A DNA stretch of 64,000 nt. It comes from Amaricoccus solimangrovi. Its GTDB lineage: Bacteria > Pseudomonadota > Alphaproteobacteria > Rhodobacterales > Rhodobacteraceae. Below, piece after piece: positions 1-8,423 of the stretch. A model generated the notes under the pieces. That model saw only the letters and a program-made list of their open reading frames with translations, did no database searches and was not told the origin of the DNA. The DNA lies in assembly GCF_006385685.1 (NCBI RefSeq), contig NZ_VFRP01000011.1, positions 62,001 to 126,000 of the forward strand, read 5' to 3'. The position numbers and the translations under genes were made by a program. The first letter of the stretch is position 1. The number at the start of each line of letters is the position of its first letter.

Positions 1-147
1 ACGCCCGAGGCGATCGTGATCGAGGCGGCGCCGGGCTTCGCCATGGCGGTGCAGTGGCATCCCGAATGGAACGCCGCGAACGATCCGGTCTCGCGCCCGC
101 TCTTCCAGGCCTTCGGCGCCGCGGTCGGCGCCCGGGCGGGGCATTGA
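1..147 (+). CDS. Peptidase C26 family protein (glutamine amidotransferase-like), 3' end only
   Basis: The last 48 codons of a gene that begins before the window. The motif QWHPEW near the end is the conserved C-terminal signature of the gamma-glutamyl-GABA hydrolase/PuuD (peptidase C26) family, where the His-Pro-Glu holds the His and Glu of the Cys-His-Glu triad. The nucleophile Cys lies outside the window, so activity cannot be checked. The stop is four bases before the crcB start, so the two genes may be cotranscribed. The family cleaves gamma-glutamyl amide bonds, often in polyamine or glutamate catabolism; the exact substrate is not known. Confidence 0.8.
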   Translation, partial: TPEAIVIEAAPGFAMAVQWHPEWNAANDPVSRPLFQAFGAAVGARAGH

Positions 148-151
148 GGGC

Positions 152-520
152 TTGGGGAACTACCTGATCGTCGCGCTGGGCGCCGGGATCGGCGGCGCCA
201 TGCGTCACGGGGTGAACGTGACGGCCGCGCGGCTGCTCGGCACCGGATTTCCCTTCGGCACGCTCACCGTCAACGTGCTCGGCTCCTTCATGATGGGGCT
301 GCTGACGCAGGTCTTTCTCGCGCGGCCGGGCATCGGCCAGGAATGGCGCCTGCTCATCACCACCGGCATGCTCGGCGGCTTCACCACCTTCTCCACCTTC
401 TCGCTCGACACCGCCGTGCTGATGGAGCGCGGGGCCCCGGCGACGGCGGCGGGCTATGTCGCGCTGTCGCTCCTCGCCTCGGTCGGCGGGCTCTTCCTCG
501 GTCTGCGCGTCGGCGGCTGA
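152..520 (+). CDS. crcB: Fluoride efflux protein CrcB/Fluc
   Basis: A 122-residue hydrophobic protein of usual CrcB length with about four membrane segments. It has the family pattern of an N-terminal GAGIGGAMRHG, the central GTLTVNVLGSF segment and GMLGGFTTFSTFS, the last holding the Phe-box and the pore residues of Fluc fluoride channels. It would work as an antiparallel dimer exporting fluoride through the inner membrane. The start is a TTG at 152; no ATG or GTG keeps the first conserved helix, and the next ATG (17th codon) would remove it. A GAGGG lies directly upstream but very close. No fluoride riboswitch was recognised before it; the gene follows the C26 peptidase gene almost directly. 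Confidence 0.93.
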   Translation: MGNYLIVALGAGIGGAMRHGVNVTAARLLGTGFPFGTLTVNVLGSFMMGLLTQVFLARPGIGQEWRLLITTGMLGGFTTFSTFSLDTAVLMERGAPATAAGYVALSLLASVGGLFLGLRVGG

Positions 521-631
521 CGCTGGCTCCTCGGGTCCCTTCGGTCGCCGGCGAATCCGGACTCCGTGCTCCGAGGGGCGGGGAGTAGACTCGCGCGCAC
601 CGCTTTCAGAAGACCTTTCAGGAGAATCGAT

Positions 632-955
632 ATGGCCTGCCCCGACACGCGCGATTTCGCCGCATGGATCGACCTGATGCCCGGCGACGAAAGCCGCCTG
701 ATCGTCGCCGGAGAGGTGAAGACGACCTCCGGCAACCTGCTTCCCCGACTCGCGGAGGCCGAGCCCCAGGGGATCAACCCCCGGGATCTGCTGCTCGTGC
801 TCTCGCTCGAGCAATGCGGCGAGGTGGGAACGGACGACGTCGCCTACCGGCCCGTCCGCTTCGAGAAGCCGGCGGTCCGGGACCAGTATGCGACGGTCAC
901 CGTGCTGAGCGACGGCGAGATCTGCTTCACGCTCGAGGTGACCGAGGCAAGCTGA
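632..955 (+). CDS. Small conserved-looking hypothetical protein
   Basis: A 107-residue protein with no family I recognise. The start ATG at 632 follows an AGGAGAA (620-626) at good spacing, so an in-frame upstream extension to 566 is unlikely. The sequence has no signal peptide or membrane helix. It looks like a mixed alpha/beta fold, with a strand-rich C-terminal half (VAYRPVRF, YATVTVLSDGE, CFTLEVTE). It contains two Cys, far apart. It sits between crcB and the CAP-RTX gene on the other strand, 112 bases after crcB, and may have its own promoter. Confidence 0.7.
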   Translation: MACPDTRDFAAWIDLMPGDESRLIVAGEVKTTSGNLLPRLAEAEPQGINPRDLLLVLSLEQCGEVGTDDVAYRPVRFEKPAVRDQYATVTVLSDGEICFTLEVTEAS

Positions 956-971
956 CGCGGGCGCCGGCCGG

Positions 972-2177
972 TCAGAGGATCAGGTCGGAATGCGTCAGCG
1001 CGTTGGTTCCGACCTCGATCTGGAGATCGGCGTGCCCGTCGCCGTCCACGTCGGCCGAGAGCACGCGGAAGGCATTCCGGACCTCGCCGGGCGTGTCGGA
1101 GAACCCGGCGCCGCCGATGAAGTCGAAATGCTGGTGGCCGGAGCGTTCGGTGTTCGCGTCGATCTCCGAGAGGTCGATCTTGTCCACGCCGCGCTGGAAG
1201 TCGACGATCTCGTCGCGCGCGCCGCGGATGGCGGGGGACTCGCTCGTCGCGCGGAAGACGAAGTGGTCCGCGCCGCTCCCGCCCGTCATCCGGTCGGGGC
1301 CCGACCCGCCGATGAGCGTGTCATGGCCGGTGCCCCCGTAGAGGGTGTCGGCGCCCGTGCCGCCCGACAGCGGATCGTCGCCGGTGCCTCCGCTCAGCCG
1401 GTCGGAATGTCTGCCCCCGAACAGCCTGTCGTCGTCCGCGCCGCCATAGAGCCGATCCCGGCCCGTGCCCCCGGAGAGCCTGTCCTCGCCGTCCCGGCCG
1501 TAGAGCGTGTCGCGGCCCGAATCTCCGTAGAGGCTGTCGTCGCCCCCGCCGCCGTCGATCGTGTCGTCGCCGCCGCGCGCGCGCAGGAAGTCCGCGAACT
1601 CCGTGACGAAGACGTCGTCGTCGCCCGAGGTGCCGAGGATCTCCGGCGGGCCGGACGGATCGGACTGGGTGCCGAACCAGACGTCGTAGACGCGCCCGGC
1701 ATAGATGCCCGGCCCGGCGCTCCGGTCGAGCCCGACGCCGATCGCGTTCCATTCCATCGAGGCCCAGGCGCCTTCGTTCAGGATGATCGCGTTGTGCGCC
1801 GAGGACTCCTTCCAGCCCTGGAGCGCCGCCGCGCTGGTCGCGTAGCCCGCGCCGGTGATCTCGTAGCCATAGCCCGGATAGTCGGTGCCGAGCCGTTCCG
1901 GCGCCTCCCACATCGCCTCCGGCGTCGAGCCGTCGGCCATGTAGGGCGCGTCGCTCCAGCTGTGCAGGTTGGCGCCCCGGGGCAGGTCCAGATCCTCGCC
2001 CCAGATGTTCTCGCGCGTGTCGACGACGTGGCGCCCGGCGGTCAGCGTGAGCGAGGCGGAGAGCCGGATCGGATCCAGCCCCTCCTCGGCGCGGTAGTCC
2101 ATGATCTGGTGGTAGAGCCGCAGCTCCTCGAGGCTCAGCGTGTCCTGGGCGTTCTCTTCGTAGATGTCGACGGCCAA
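972..2177 (-). CDS. Secreted CAP-domain protein with RTX calcium-binding repeats
   Basis: A 401-residue protein in two parts. Residues about 15-170 are a CAP/SCP (PR-1-like) domain, with the helix LYHQIMDYRAEEGLDPIRLS and His residues in NLHSW and SSAHN. Residues about 180-290 hold roughly eleven RTX nonapeptides of the form GGxGxDxLxG (for example GGTGADTLYGG), which bind calcium as a beta-roll. The last 100 residues resemble the C-terminal M10/serralysin-type domain that carries the type I secretion signal (DEIVDFQRGVDKIDLSEID). There is no N-terminal signal peptide, as expected for ABC-type (T1SS) export; no exporter gene is nearby. The molecular target is unknown. Confidence 0.88.
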   Translation of the reverse strand: MAVDIYEENAQDTLSLEELRLYHQIMDYRAEEGLDPIRLSASLTLTAGRHVVDTRENIWGEDLDLPRGANLHSWSDAPYMADGSTPEAMWEAPERLGTDYPGYGYEITGAGYATSAAALQGWKESSAHNAIILNEGAWASMEWNAIGVGLDRSAGPGIYAGRVYDVWFGTQSDPSGPPEILGTSGDDDVFVTEFADFLRARGGDDTIDGGGGDDSLYGDSGRDTLYGRDGEDRLSGGTGRDRLYGGADDDRLFGGRHSDRLSGGTGDDPLSGGTGADTLYGGTGHDTLIGGSGPDRMTGGSGADHFVFRATSESPAIRGARDEIVDFQRGVDKIDLSEIDANTERSGHQHFDFIGGAGFSDTPGEVRNAFRVLSADVDGDGHADLQIEVGTNALTHSDLIL

Positions 2178-2207
2178 CGGGCTTCCCTTCCGGCCCCGGG
2201 CGGGACC

Positions 2208-3194
2208 TTAGAGCATGGATGGAACGACCTGATCCGGCGGCCGGTGGCCATCGGCGAAGGTCTTGATGTTGATGATGACCTTCTCGCCCATTTCGAGCCG
2301 GCCTTCCATGGTCGCCGAACCCATGTGAGGCAGAAGCAGCACATTCGGCAATTCACGAAGCCGCGGGTTGATCTCGTGGCCATGCTCGTAGACGTCGAGG
2401 CCGGCCCCGGCGAGTTCGCCCGCGCGCAGCATCCGGGTCAGCGCGTTCTCGTCCACGACCTCGCCCCGGGCGGTGTTCACGAGATAGGCGGTGGGCTTCA
2501 TCAGCTTCAGCCGGCGCGCGTTCAGCAGGTGGAAGGTCGATGGCGTGTGCGGCACGTGGATCGTCAGGATGTCGATGCGCGCCAGCATCTGGTCGAGGCT
2601 CTCCCACCAGGTCGCGCCGAGTCCGGCCTCGATCTCGGGATGGACGCGGCGGCGGGCATGGTAGTGGACCTCGAGCCCGAAGGGCTTCGCGCGCGCCGCG
2701 ACCGCGCGGCCGATGCCGCCGAGGCCGAGGATGCCGAGGCGCTTGCCGGCGATCCGGTGCCCCATCAGCGCGGTCGGGCTCCACCCCGTCCATTCGCCGG
2801 TGCGCATCAGTTCGGCGCCCTCGGGCAGGCGGCGCGGCACCGACAGGATCAGCGCCATCGCCATGTCCGCGGTATCCTCGGCGAGTACGCCAGGGGTGTT
2901 CGAGACGATGATGTTGCGCTGGAGCGCGGTGGCCACGTCGATATGGTCGAAACCCGCGCCGTAGTTCGCGATCAGCTTCAGCCGCGGCCCCGCCTGGCCG
3001 AGCAGCCGCGCGTCGAGCCGGTCGGTGATCGTCGGCACCAGCACGTCGGCGTCGGCGATCGCGGCGACGAGCTTTTCCGGACCCATCGGCGTGTCGTCGG
3101 GGTTCAGGGTGACGTCGAAGAGCTCGCGCATCCGCGCCTCGACCGGCTCGGGCAGGCGCCGGGTCACGACGACTTTCAATCTGGGCGGGGCCAT
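2208..3194 (-). CDS. D-isomer 2-hydroxyacid dehydrogenase (glyoxylate/hydroxypyruvate reductase type)
   Basis: A 328-residue cytosolic oxidoreductase of the GyaR/D-3-phosphoglycerate dehydrogenase superfamily. The Rossmann motif GLGGIGRAVA lies mid-protein, and the catalytic trio is visible as Arg in NTARGEVV, Glu in the VYEHGHE region and His in LLPHMGSAT. These enzymes reduce glyoxylate, hydroxypyruvate or other 2-keto acids with NAD(P)H. The chosen ATG at 3192-3194 begins MAPPRLKVVVTRRLPE, where the family alignment starts; upstream codons in frame look non-coding. It is transcribed away from the SH3 protein gene. Substrate preference cannot be read from sequence. Confidence 0.92.
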   Translation of the reverse strand: MAPPRLKVVVTRRLPEPVEARMRELFDVTLNPDDTPMGPEKLVAAIADADVLVPTITDRLDARLLGQAGPRLKLIANYGAGFDHIDVATALQRNIIVSNTPGVLAEDTADMAMALILSVPRRLPEGAELMRTGEWTGWSPTALMGHRIAGKRLGILGLGGIGRAVAARAKPFGLEVHYHARRRVHPEIEAGLGATWWESLDQMLARIDILTIHVPHTPSTFHLLNARRLKLMKPTAYLVNTARGEVVDENALTRMLRAGELAGAGLDVYEHGHEINPRLRELPNVLLLPHMGSATMEGRLEMGEKVIINIKTFADGHRPPDQVVPSML

Positions 3195-3306
3195 GCGCTT
3201 TCCTGTTCCTCTGAGGCGTAATTTTGTTATCGTCGCGGATAATTGCACGGGGGGTCCGGCGGAATCCAGATACTTCCCGGCGTACGAAGGTCGAGAGCAG
3301 GAACTC
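3195..3306. promoter_or_regulatory. Divergent promoter region between dehydrogenase and SH3 gene
   Basis: The 112-base gap between two divergent genes is relatively AT-rich around 3219-3245. A GATAAT at 3238-3243 could be a -10 element for the plus-strand gene, but no convincing -35 is found at 16-18 bases. The plus-strand gene has AGGAAC just before its start. Confidence 0.35.
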
Positions 3307-3864
3307 ATGGCTGAACCCTATCGCTGGGCCGCGCGCGCCGTCGCGGGGCTCGCCGCGCTGGCGTCGCTCGCCGCCGCCGCGCCGGCCGAGGAGGCGGCGG
3401 CGCCCGCCGCCGCGCCCCAGGCTGTCGCCTCCGGCGTCGGCCCCGTCACCCACCTGCCGCTGCCCCGTTTCGTCTCGATGCGCGGCGAGACGGCCAATGC
3501 TCGGCGCGGGCCGAGCCTCGACCAGCGCGTGGACTGGGAGTTCCGCCACCGCGGCATGCCGCTCGAGGTCACGGCGGAATACGGCAACTGGCGGCGCGTG
3601 CGCGACGTGGACGGCAAGGGCGGCTGGGTGCACCACGCGCTGCTCTCGGGCACGCGTACCGCGCTCGTGATCGGCGCGGATCGGGTCGCGCTCCGTGACC
3701 GGCCGGAGGAGGCGGCGCGGATCGTCGCGCTGGCCGACCCCGGCGCCATCGGCCGGATCGACGCCTGCGCGGGCGCCTGGTGCGAGATCAGCGCGGCGGG
3801 CAGCGAGGGCTGGCTGCCGCGCGCCGCGATCTGGGGCGTCTCGCCGGACGAGACGATCGACTGA
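3307..3864 (+). CDS. Exported bacterial SH3-domain protein
   Basis: A 185-residue protein with an N-terminal signal sequence (RAVAGLAALASLAAAAPAEE) and an Ala/Pro-rich linker. Two SH3-like repeats follow: one with NARRGPSLDQRVDWEFRHRGMPLEV...WRRVRDVDGKGGWVHHALL, the second with VALRDRPEEAARIVALADPGA...WCEISAAGSEGWLPRAAIWG. This is the SH3_4 (PF06347) arrangement common in Rhodobacteraceae, usually next to the dehydrogenase gene found here. It likely acts in the periplasm or at the cell wall; binding partner unknown. The ATG at 3307 has AGGAAC at 3299-3304. Confidence 0.85.
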   Translation: MAEPYRWAARAVAGLAALASLAAAAPAEEAAAPAAAPQAVASGVGPVTHLPLPRFVSMRGETANARRGPSLDQRVDWEFRHRGMPLEVTAEYGNWRRVRDVDGKGGWVHHALLSGTRTALVIGADRVALRDRPEEAARIVALADPGAIGRIDACAGAWCEISAAGSEGWLPRAAIWGVSPDETID

Positions 3865-4014
3865 CCGCTCTCACGCCTCCGTCATTCGCCGCCATCGTAA
3901 GGAGAGCGCAAGCTCGGCCCTTCACGAGACTCGGACGCGAGGTCGCCGCGCGCGCGGGCACGACGGCGTCCCGCGCGGACATGGGCCCCGGAGGGGGTGC
4001 GAGGGAGTCAATCG

Positions 4015-4500
4015 ATGGGCGAACGTGAGGGCTACAGCGGGGCGCAGATCGCGCTGCACTGGTCGATAGCCGGGCTGATCCTCTTCAACTATCTCTACAG
4101 CGACGGCATGGGCCGCGCCTTCGACGCCTCGCTCGAGGGCGGGTCGCCGGTCAATCCGGAGATCAATCCGAGCATTCACGTCTGGGTCGGGGTCGCGGTG
4201 CTCGTGCTCGTCCTGCTCCGGTTCCTCGTCCGGGCGCGGTCCGGCGTGCCGGCGGCGGCCGGGGCGGGTGCCATGCGGCACGCGGCGCACTGGGGTCACC
4301 GTCTGCTCTACGCGCTGATGGTGCTCGTCCCCGCGCTCGGGGCGGTCACATGGTTCGGCGGGATCGAGGCGACGGCCGACCTGCATTCGCTGCTTGCGAA
4401 CGCGCTCATGATCGTCGCGGGCGGCCACGCGGCGATCGCGCTCTTCCACCACTTCGTGCTGCGCGACCGGGTCATCGTCCGGATGCTGCGCGCCCGCTGA
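4015..4500 (+). CDS. Cytochrome b561 family protein
   Basis: A 161-residue membrane protein with four predicted helices, of the prokaryotic cytochrome b561 (CybB) type. Candidate heme-ligand His residues are in ALHWSIAG (helix 1), IHVWVGV (helix 2) and the DLHSLLANAL...GGHAAIALFHH segment of helix 4, with a further His in GHRLLYAL. It would carry electrons across or within the inner membrane, for example in superoxide or quinol oxidation. The ATG at 4015 follows GAGGGAG (4001-4007) at 7 bases; an in-frame GTG at 3997 is less likely. Convergent with irr. Confidence 0.9.
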   Translation: MGEREGYSGAQIALHWSIAGLILFNYLYSDGMGRAFDASLEGGSPVNPEINPSIHVWVGVAVLVLVLLRFLVRARSGVPAAAGAGAMRHAAHWGHRLLYALMVLVPALGAVTWFGGIEATADLHSLLANALMIVAGGHAAIALFHHFVLRDRVIVRMLRAR

Positions 4501-4519
4501 GGGCCGGGCGGCCGCCGGG

Positions 4520-4960
4520 TCAGGCGACCTGGCGGCGCAGCCGGATCACGACGTCGACGCGGCTCAGCGTCGCGCCCTCGGGCAGCGTGGGCGCGCCCAC
4601 GAGGCGCACGGCCTCGTTCGGCGCGTCGGTGAGCAGCCCGTCCTCTTCCCAGTAGTAGTGCGGATGATCGTCGATGCGCGTGTCGAAATAGGAGCGCGTG
4701 CCATCCACCGTCACCTCGTTCATGAGGCCGGCGGAACAGAAGGCGCGCAGCGTGTTGTAGACGGTCGCGAGCGAGACCGAGACCTCAAGCGAGCGGGCGG
4801 CCTCGTGCAGCCCCTCGGCGGTCACGTGGCGATCCCGGCCATCCCCGATCAGGAGTTCCGCGAGGGCGAGGCGCTGGCGCGTCGGCCGGAGGCCCGCCCC
4901 GGTCAACCATTTCGCGGCGCTGAGCCGCGCTTGCCGACGATCCGGTTCCGCACCCGGCAT
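4520..4960 (-). CDS. irr: Fur-family iron response regulator Irr
   Basis: A 146-residue Fur-superfamily repressor. The N-terminal winged helix has [15 protein letters not shown] and [12 protein letters not shown], diagnostic of Fur and Irr. Irr of rhizobia controls iron and heme genes in response to heme. The usual His-rich heme/metal site appears here as [10 protein letters not shown], shorter than the His run of rhizobial Irr, and there is no N-terminal Cys-Pro heme regulatory motif; the only Cys is in AFCSAG. The typical Fur C-terminal CxxC zinc sites are absent. It is divergent from fabA, a conserved arrangement in this bacterial group. Irr rather than Fur or PerR is chosen on the DNA-binding helix and the neighbour. 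Confidence 0.9.
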   Translation of the reverse strand: MPGAEPDRRQARLSAAKWLTGAGLRPTRQRLALAELLIGDGRDRHVTAEGLHEAARSLEVSVSLATVYNTLRAFCSAGLMNEVTVDGTRSYFDTRIDDHPHYYWEEDGLLTDAPNEAVRLVGAPTLPEGATLSRVDVVIRLRRQVA

Positions 4961-5147
4961 TTTTGGCCTCCGAAGACAGCTACCCAGAACACATAACGAA
5001 ATGGCTCAGGATTTTCCAGTGCCTTCCGGATCCGCCGCCCGGCGCCGCAGCCCGCGCCGGGGGGGCCTTGCGCCGCGCGCGCCCCGGATGCTAGGGATCG
5101 CGCGGTTTTTGACAGACAATGAACAGTCCCAGCGACTGGGAGCAGCG
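4961..5147. promoter_or_regulatory. Divergent irr / fabA promoter region
   Basis: The 187 bases between the irr and fabA starts must hold promoters for both. A TTGACA occurs at 5109-5114, but it lies only 33 bases from the fabA start and has no -10-like hexamer 16-18 bases on. No palindromic iron-control element could be recognised. GGGAG at 5138-5142 is the fabA ribosome site. Confidence 0.4.
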
Positions 5148-5654
5148 ATGAACGACCGCCCGACCAGCATCGATTACGAAGGCCTTCTCTCCTGCGCGCG
5201 GGGAGAGTTGTTCGGCCCGGGCAACCCGCAGCTTCCGGCGCCGCCGATGCTCATGTTCGACCGGATCACCGAGATCTCGTCCGACGGCGGTTCCAACGGC
5301 CTCGGCCATGTCGTCGCCGAACTCGAGGTGAAGCCGGATCTCTGGTTCTTCGCCTGCCACTTCATCGGCGATCCGGTGATGCCGGGCTGCCTCGGGCTCG
5401 ACGCGCTCTGGCAGCTCACCGGCTTCGCGCTCGGCTGGCGGGGGATGCTCGGCCGGGGCCGCGCGCTCGGCGTCGGCGAGGTGAAGTTCACGGGCATGGT
5501 CACGCCCGATGTCAAGCTTGTCGAGTACAACGTTGATTTCACGAGGATCATTGATCGCAAGCTGAAGCTTGGCATGGCCAACGGGACCATGAAGGCGGAT
5601 GGCAAGGTGATCTATACCGCCACCGACATGAAGGTCGGGCTGTTTCAGGAATAA
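5148..5654 (+). CDS. fabA: 3-hydroxydecanoyl-ACP dehydratase/isomerase FabA
   Basis: A 168-residue hot-dog enzyme that dehydrates 3-hydroxydecanoyl-ACP and isomerises trans-2- to cis-3-decenoyl-ACP, the branch point to unsaturated fatty acids. The catalytic His71 ([14 protein letters not shown]) and Asp85 ([10 protein letters not shown]) match the known FabA pair. The ATG at 5148 ([14 protein letters not shown]) is chosen because it gives the normal family length; an in-frame ATG at 5001 would add 49 non-conserved residues. It starts a run fabA-fabB-fabI, 18 bases before fabB. Confidence 0.96.
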   Translation: MNDRPTSIDYEGLLSCARGELFGPGNPQLPAPPMLMFDRITEISSDGGSNGLGHVVAELEVKPDLWFFACHFIGDPVMPGCLGLDALWQLTGFALGWRGMLGRGRALGVGEVKFTGMVTPDVKLVEYNVDFTRIIDRKLKLGMANGTMKADGKVIYTATDMKVGLFQE

Positions 5655-5672
5655 TCCCGAGGAGGATCCGCC

Positions 5673-6902
5673 ATGCGCCGCGTCGTCGTCACCGGACTCG
5701 GCATCGTCTCTTCGATCGGCTGCGACGCCGACGCCGTGGCCGCCGCGCTGAAGGCGGGTAGGTCGGGCATCAGCTTCGCCCCCGACTACGCCGAGCACGG
5801 CTTCCGCAGCCAGGTGCAGGGCAAGCCCGAGATCGACGTCTCCGAGCATATCGACAAGCGCCAGCTCCGCTTCATGGGGGACGGCGCGGCCTATGCCTAC
5901 ATCGCCATGCAGCAGGCGATCGCGGACTCGGGCCTCGAGGAGAGCGACGTCTCGAACGAGCGGACCGGCCTCATCGCCGGTTCGGGCGGCCCCTCGACGC
6001 GCAACATGTTCGAGGCGCACCGCACGGTGATCGAGAAGGGCGGGCCAAAGCGGATGGGTCCGTTCATGGTCACGCGCTGCATGTCCTCGACCGTCTCGGC
6101 CTGTCTCGCGACGCCGTTCAGGATCAAGGGGCTCAACTACTCGATCACCTCGGCCTGCTCGACCTCGGCCCATTGCATCGGCAACGGGGTGGAGCAGATC
6201 CAGTTCGGCAAGCAGGACATCGTCTTCGCCGGCGGCGGCGAGGAACTCGACTGGACGCTCTCGTGCCTCTTCGACGCGATGGGGGCGATGAGCTCGAAGT
6301 TCAACAACCGTCCCGAGGCGGCCTCGCGCGCCTTCGACGTCGAGCGCGACGGCTTCGTGATCGCGGGCGGCGGCGGCATGGTCGTGCTCGAGGAGCTCGA
6401 GCATGCGAAGGCGCGCGGCGCGAAGATCTACGCCGAGGTGACCGGCTATGGCGCGACCTCCGACGGGCACGACATGGTCGCGCCCTCGGGCTATGGTGGA
6501 GAGCGGGCGATGCGGCTCGCGCTCCAGTCGCTCGATCCCGACCGCAAGGTCGGCTACATCAACGCGCATGGCACCTCCACCCCGGTCGGCGACGTGCCGG
6601 AGGTGGAGGCGGTGCGCCGCGTCTTCGGCGACGGGACGACCCCGCCGATCAGTTCCACCAAGTCCATGACCGGTCACAGCCAGGGCGCGACCGGCGCGCA
6701 GGAGGCGATCTACTGCATGCTGATGCTGCGCGACGATTTCATCGCTCCGTCGATCAATGTCGACACGCTCGACCCGGCGATCCGGCCGGAGGAGATCGCG
6801 ACCGCCCGGGTCGACGAGGCGGGGCTCGACTCCGTCATGTCCAACAGCTTCGGCTTCGGCGGCACCAACGCGTCGCTCATCATGAGCCGCTACCATGGGT
6901 GA
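5673..6902 (+). CDS. fabB: Beta-ketoacyl-ACP synthase I FabB
   Basis: A 409-residue thiolase-fold condensing enzyme that elongates the cis-unsaturated acyl-ACP made by FabA. The nucleophile Cys162 is in [11 protein letters not shown]. The two His of the Cys-His-His triad are in [11 protein letters not shown] and [13 protein letters not shown], and the Gly-rich [11 protein letters not shown] lies near the end. The pairing with fabA identifies it as FabB rather than FabF. The start has a strong GAGGAGGA (5659-5666). The stop overlaps or nearly abuts the fabI start. Confidence 0.96.
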   Translation: MRRVVVTGLGIVSSIGCDADAVAAALKAGRSGISFAPDYAEHGFRSQVQGKPEIDVSEHIDKRQLRFMGDGAAYAYIAMQQAIADSGLEESDVSNERTGLIAGSGGPSTRNMFEAHRTVIEKGGPKRMGPFMVTRCMSSTVSACLATPFRIKGLNYSITSACSTSAHCIGNGVEQIQFGKQDIVFAGGGEELDWTLSCLFDAMGAMSSKFNNRPEAASRAFDVERDGFVIAGGGGMVVLEELEHAKARGAKIYAEVTGYGATSDGHDMVAPSGYGGERAMRLALQSLDPDRKVGYINAHGTSTPVGDVPEVEAVRRVFGDGTTPPISSTKSMTGHSQGATGAQEAIYCMLMLRDDFIAPSINVDTLDPAIRPEEIATARVDEAGLDSVMSNSFGFGGTNASLIMSRYHG

Positions 6903-6921
6903 GGCCTGGACCGAGGAGAAG

Positions 6922-7719
6922 ATGGCGCGCGCGGGCCTGCTCGCGGGGAAGCGGGCGCTGATCCTCGGGGTCGCGAACGACCATTCCATCGCCTGGGGCA
7001 TCGCGAAGGCGATGCGCGCGGCGGGCGCGGAACTGGCCTTCACCTACCAGGGCACCGGCTTCGGCCGCCGTGTCGTGCCGCTGGCCGAATCGGTCGGCGC
7101 GCGGCACATCCTGCCCGCGGACGTGCAGGATCCCGCCTCGCTCGACACCGTCTTCGAGACGCTCCGCGCCGCCTGGGGCGGGCTCGACATCCTCGTCCAT
7201 GCGATCGCCTATTCCGACAAGGCCGAGCTCGACGGGAAGTTCCTCGACACGAGCCGGAAGAATTTCCTCAATTCCCTCGATGTCTCCTGCTACAGCCTCG
7301 TGGAGCTGACGCGCCGCGCGGCGCCGCTGATGGCGCCGGGAAGCTCGATCATCACGCTCACCTATATCGGGGCGCAGCGGGTGACGCCGCATTACAACGT
7401 CATGGGCGTCGCCAAGGCCGCGCTCGAGGCCTCGGTGCGCTATCTCGCCAACGACGTCGGGCCAGACGGGATCCGCGTCAATGCGATCAGCGCGGGGCCG
7501 ATGCGCACGCTCGCCGGCGCCGCGATCTCCGGCGCGCGCAAGGTCTATCACGCGGTCGAGCGCAACGCGCCGCTCCGCGCCAATGCGACGCTCGAGGCGG
7601 TGGGCGGCACGGCGGTCTATCTCGCCTCCGATCTCGGCGCCTCGGTGACGGGCGAGGTCATCTTCGTCGACGGCGGCTTCCATGTGCTCGGCATGGCGCA
7701 GCCGGAATATCTGCCCTGA
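6922..7719 (+). CDS. fabI: Enoyl-ACP reductase FabI (NADH)
   Basis: A 265-residue short-chain dehydrogenase-fold enzyme for the last reduction of each fatty-acid cycle. The cofactor loop is LILGVANDHSIAWGIAK. The catalytic pair is Tyr158 and Lys165 (HYNVMGVAKAALEA), with Tyr148 also conserved, as in triclosan-sensitive FabI. ATG 6922 is preferred because MARAGLLAGKRALILG matches the family N terminus and AGGAG lies at 6914-6918. An ATG at 6895, overlapping fabB, would add nine residues but has no visible ribosome site. Confidence 0.94.
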   Translation: MARAGLLAGKRALILGVANDHSIAWGIAKAMRAAGAELAFTYQGTGFGRRVVPLAESVGARHILPADVQDPASLDTVFETLRAAWGGLDILVHAIAYSDKAELDGKFLDTSRKNFLNSLDVSCYSLVELTRRAAPLMAPGSSIITLTYIGAQRVTPHYNVMGVAKAALEASVRYLANDVGPDGIRVNAISAGPMRTLAGAAISGARKVYHAVERNAPLRANATLEAVGGTAVYLASDLGASVTGEVIFVDGGFHVLGMAQPEYLP

Positions 7720-7730
7720 GGAGCGCGACG

Positions 7731-8423
7731 GTGTTCCGGGCCATCGTCTTCGACGCCTACGGAACGCTGTTCGATGTCGACGCCGCGGCGCGCCATGTCG
7801 CGGCGGAACCGGGGCGGCACGGATTCGCCGCCGTCTGGCCCCGTGTGTCGGCCGACTGGCGGCGCAAGCAGCTCGAATACACTTGGCTCCGCGCCATCAC
7901 CGGCACCCACGCCGATTTCTGGCAAGTCACCCGGGAGTCGCTCGACTGGGCGCTGGAGGCCGCCGGCATGGCCGGGCACGACCTGCGCGAGCGGCTGCTG
8001 GCGCTCTATTGGGAGCTCGATGCCTTCCCGGAGGCGGCCGAGGTGCTCGACGGGCTGCGCGGCGACGGTTTCGCGACCGCGATCCTGTCGAATGGCACGC
8101 CCGAACTGATCGAGGCCGCCGTCCGCCACGCCGGGCTCGCCGACCGCTTCGACGCGCTGATCTCGGTCGAGGAGGCGGGCGTCTACAAGCCCTCGCCCAA
8201 GGTCTACGATCTCGCGACCGCGCGCTTCGGTTGCAAACCGGACGAAATCCTGTTCGTCTCCTCGAACGGCTGGGACGCCTGCTCGGCGGCCGGCCACGGG
8301 TTCCGGACGGTCTGGGTCAACCGCGGCCGCGCGCCGGCGGAACGCCTGGCGGCGGCGCCCGATCGGGAGACGCATGACCTGACGGGGGTGCTCGCGGTGG
8401 CACGCGGGGAAGGAGGCCGATGA
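7731..8423 (+). CDS. Haloacid dehalogenase type II (HAD family hydrolase)
   Basis: A 230-residue HAD hydrolase close to L-2-haloacid dehalogenases. The nucleophile Asp is in FDAYGTLFDV; further motifs are SNGTP (motif II), KPSPKVY (Lys, motif III) and SSNGWDACSAAGHG (motif IV). The SSNxWD form is typical of type II dehalogenases that convert 2-haloacids to D-2-hydroxyacids, though many such genes act on other substrates. The start is GTG 7731 with GAGGAG at 7718-7723, overlapping the fabI stop. The stop overlaps the next ATG by four bases, so expression is coupled. Confidence 0.88.
   Translation: MFRAIVFDAYGTLFDVDAAARHVAAEPGRHGFAAVWPRVSADWRRKQLEYTWLRAITGTHADFWQVTRESLDWALEAAGMAGHDLRERLLALYWELDAFPEAAEVLDGLRGDGFATAILSNGTPELIEAAVRHAGLADRFDALISVEEAGVYKPSPKVYDLATARFGCKPDEILFVSSNGWDACSAAGHGFRTVWVNRGRAPAERLAAAPDRETHDLTGVLAVARGEGGR

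Noticed and set aside
148-151. Fluoride riboswitch upstream of crcB
   Set aside because: Only four bases separate crcB from the preceding coding sequence, so there is no room for a leader.
5109-5114. TTGACA as a -35 box for fabA
   Set aside because: No -10-like hexamer occurs 16-18 bases downstream and the distance to the start codon is too short; kept only as a note in the region entry.
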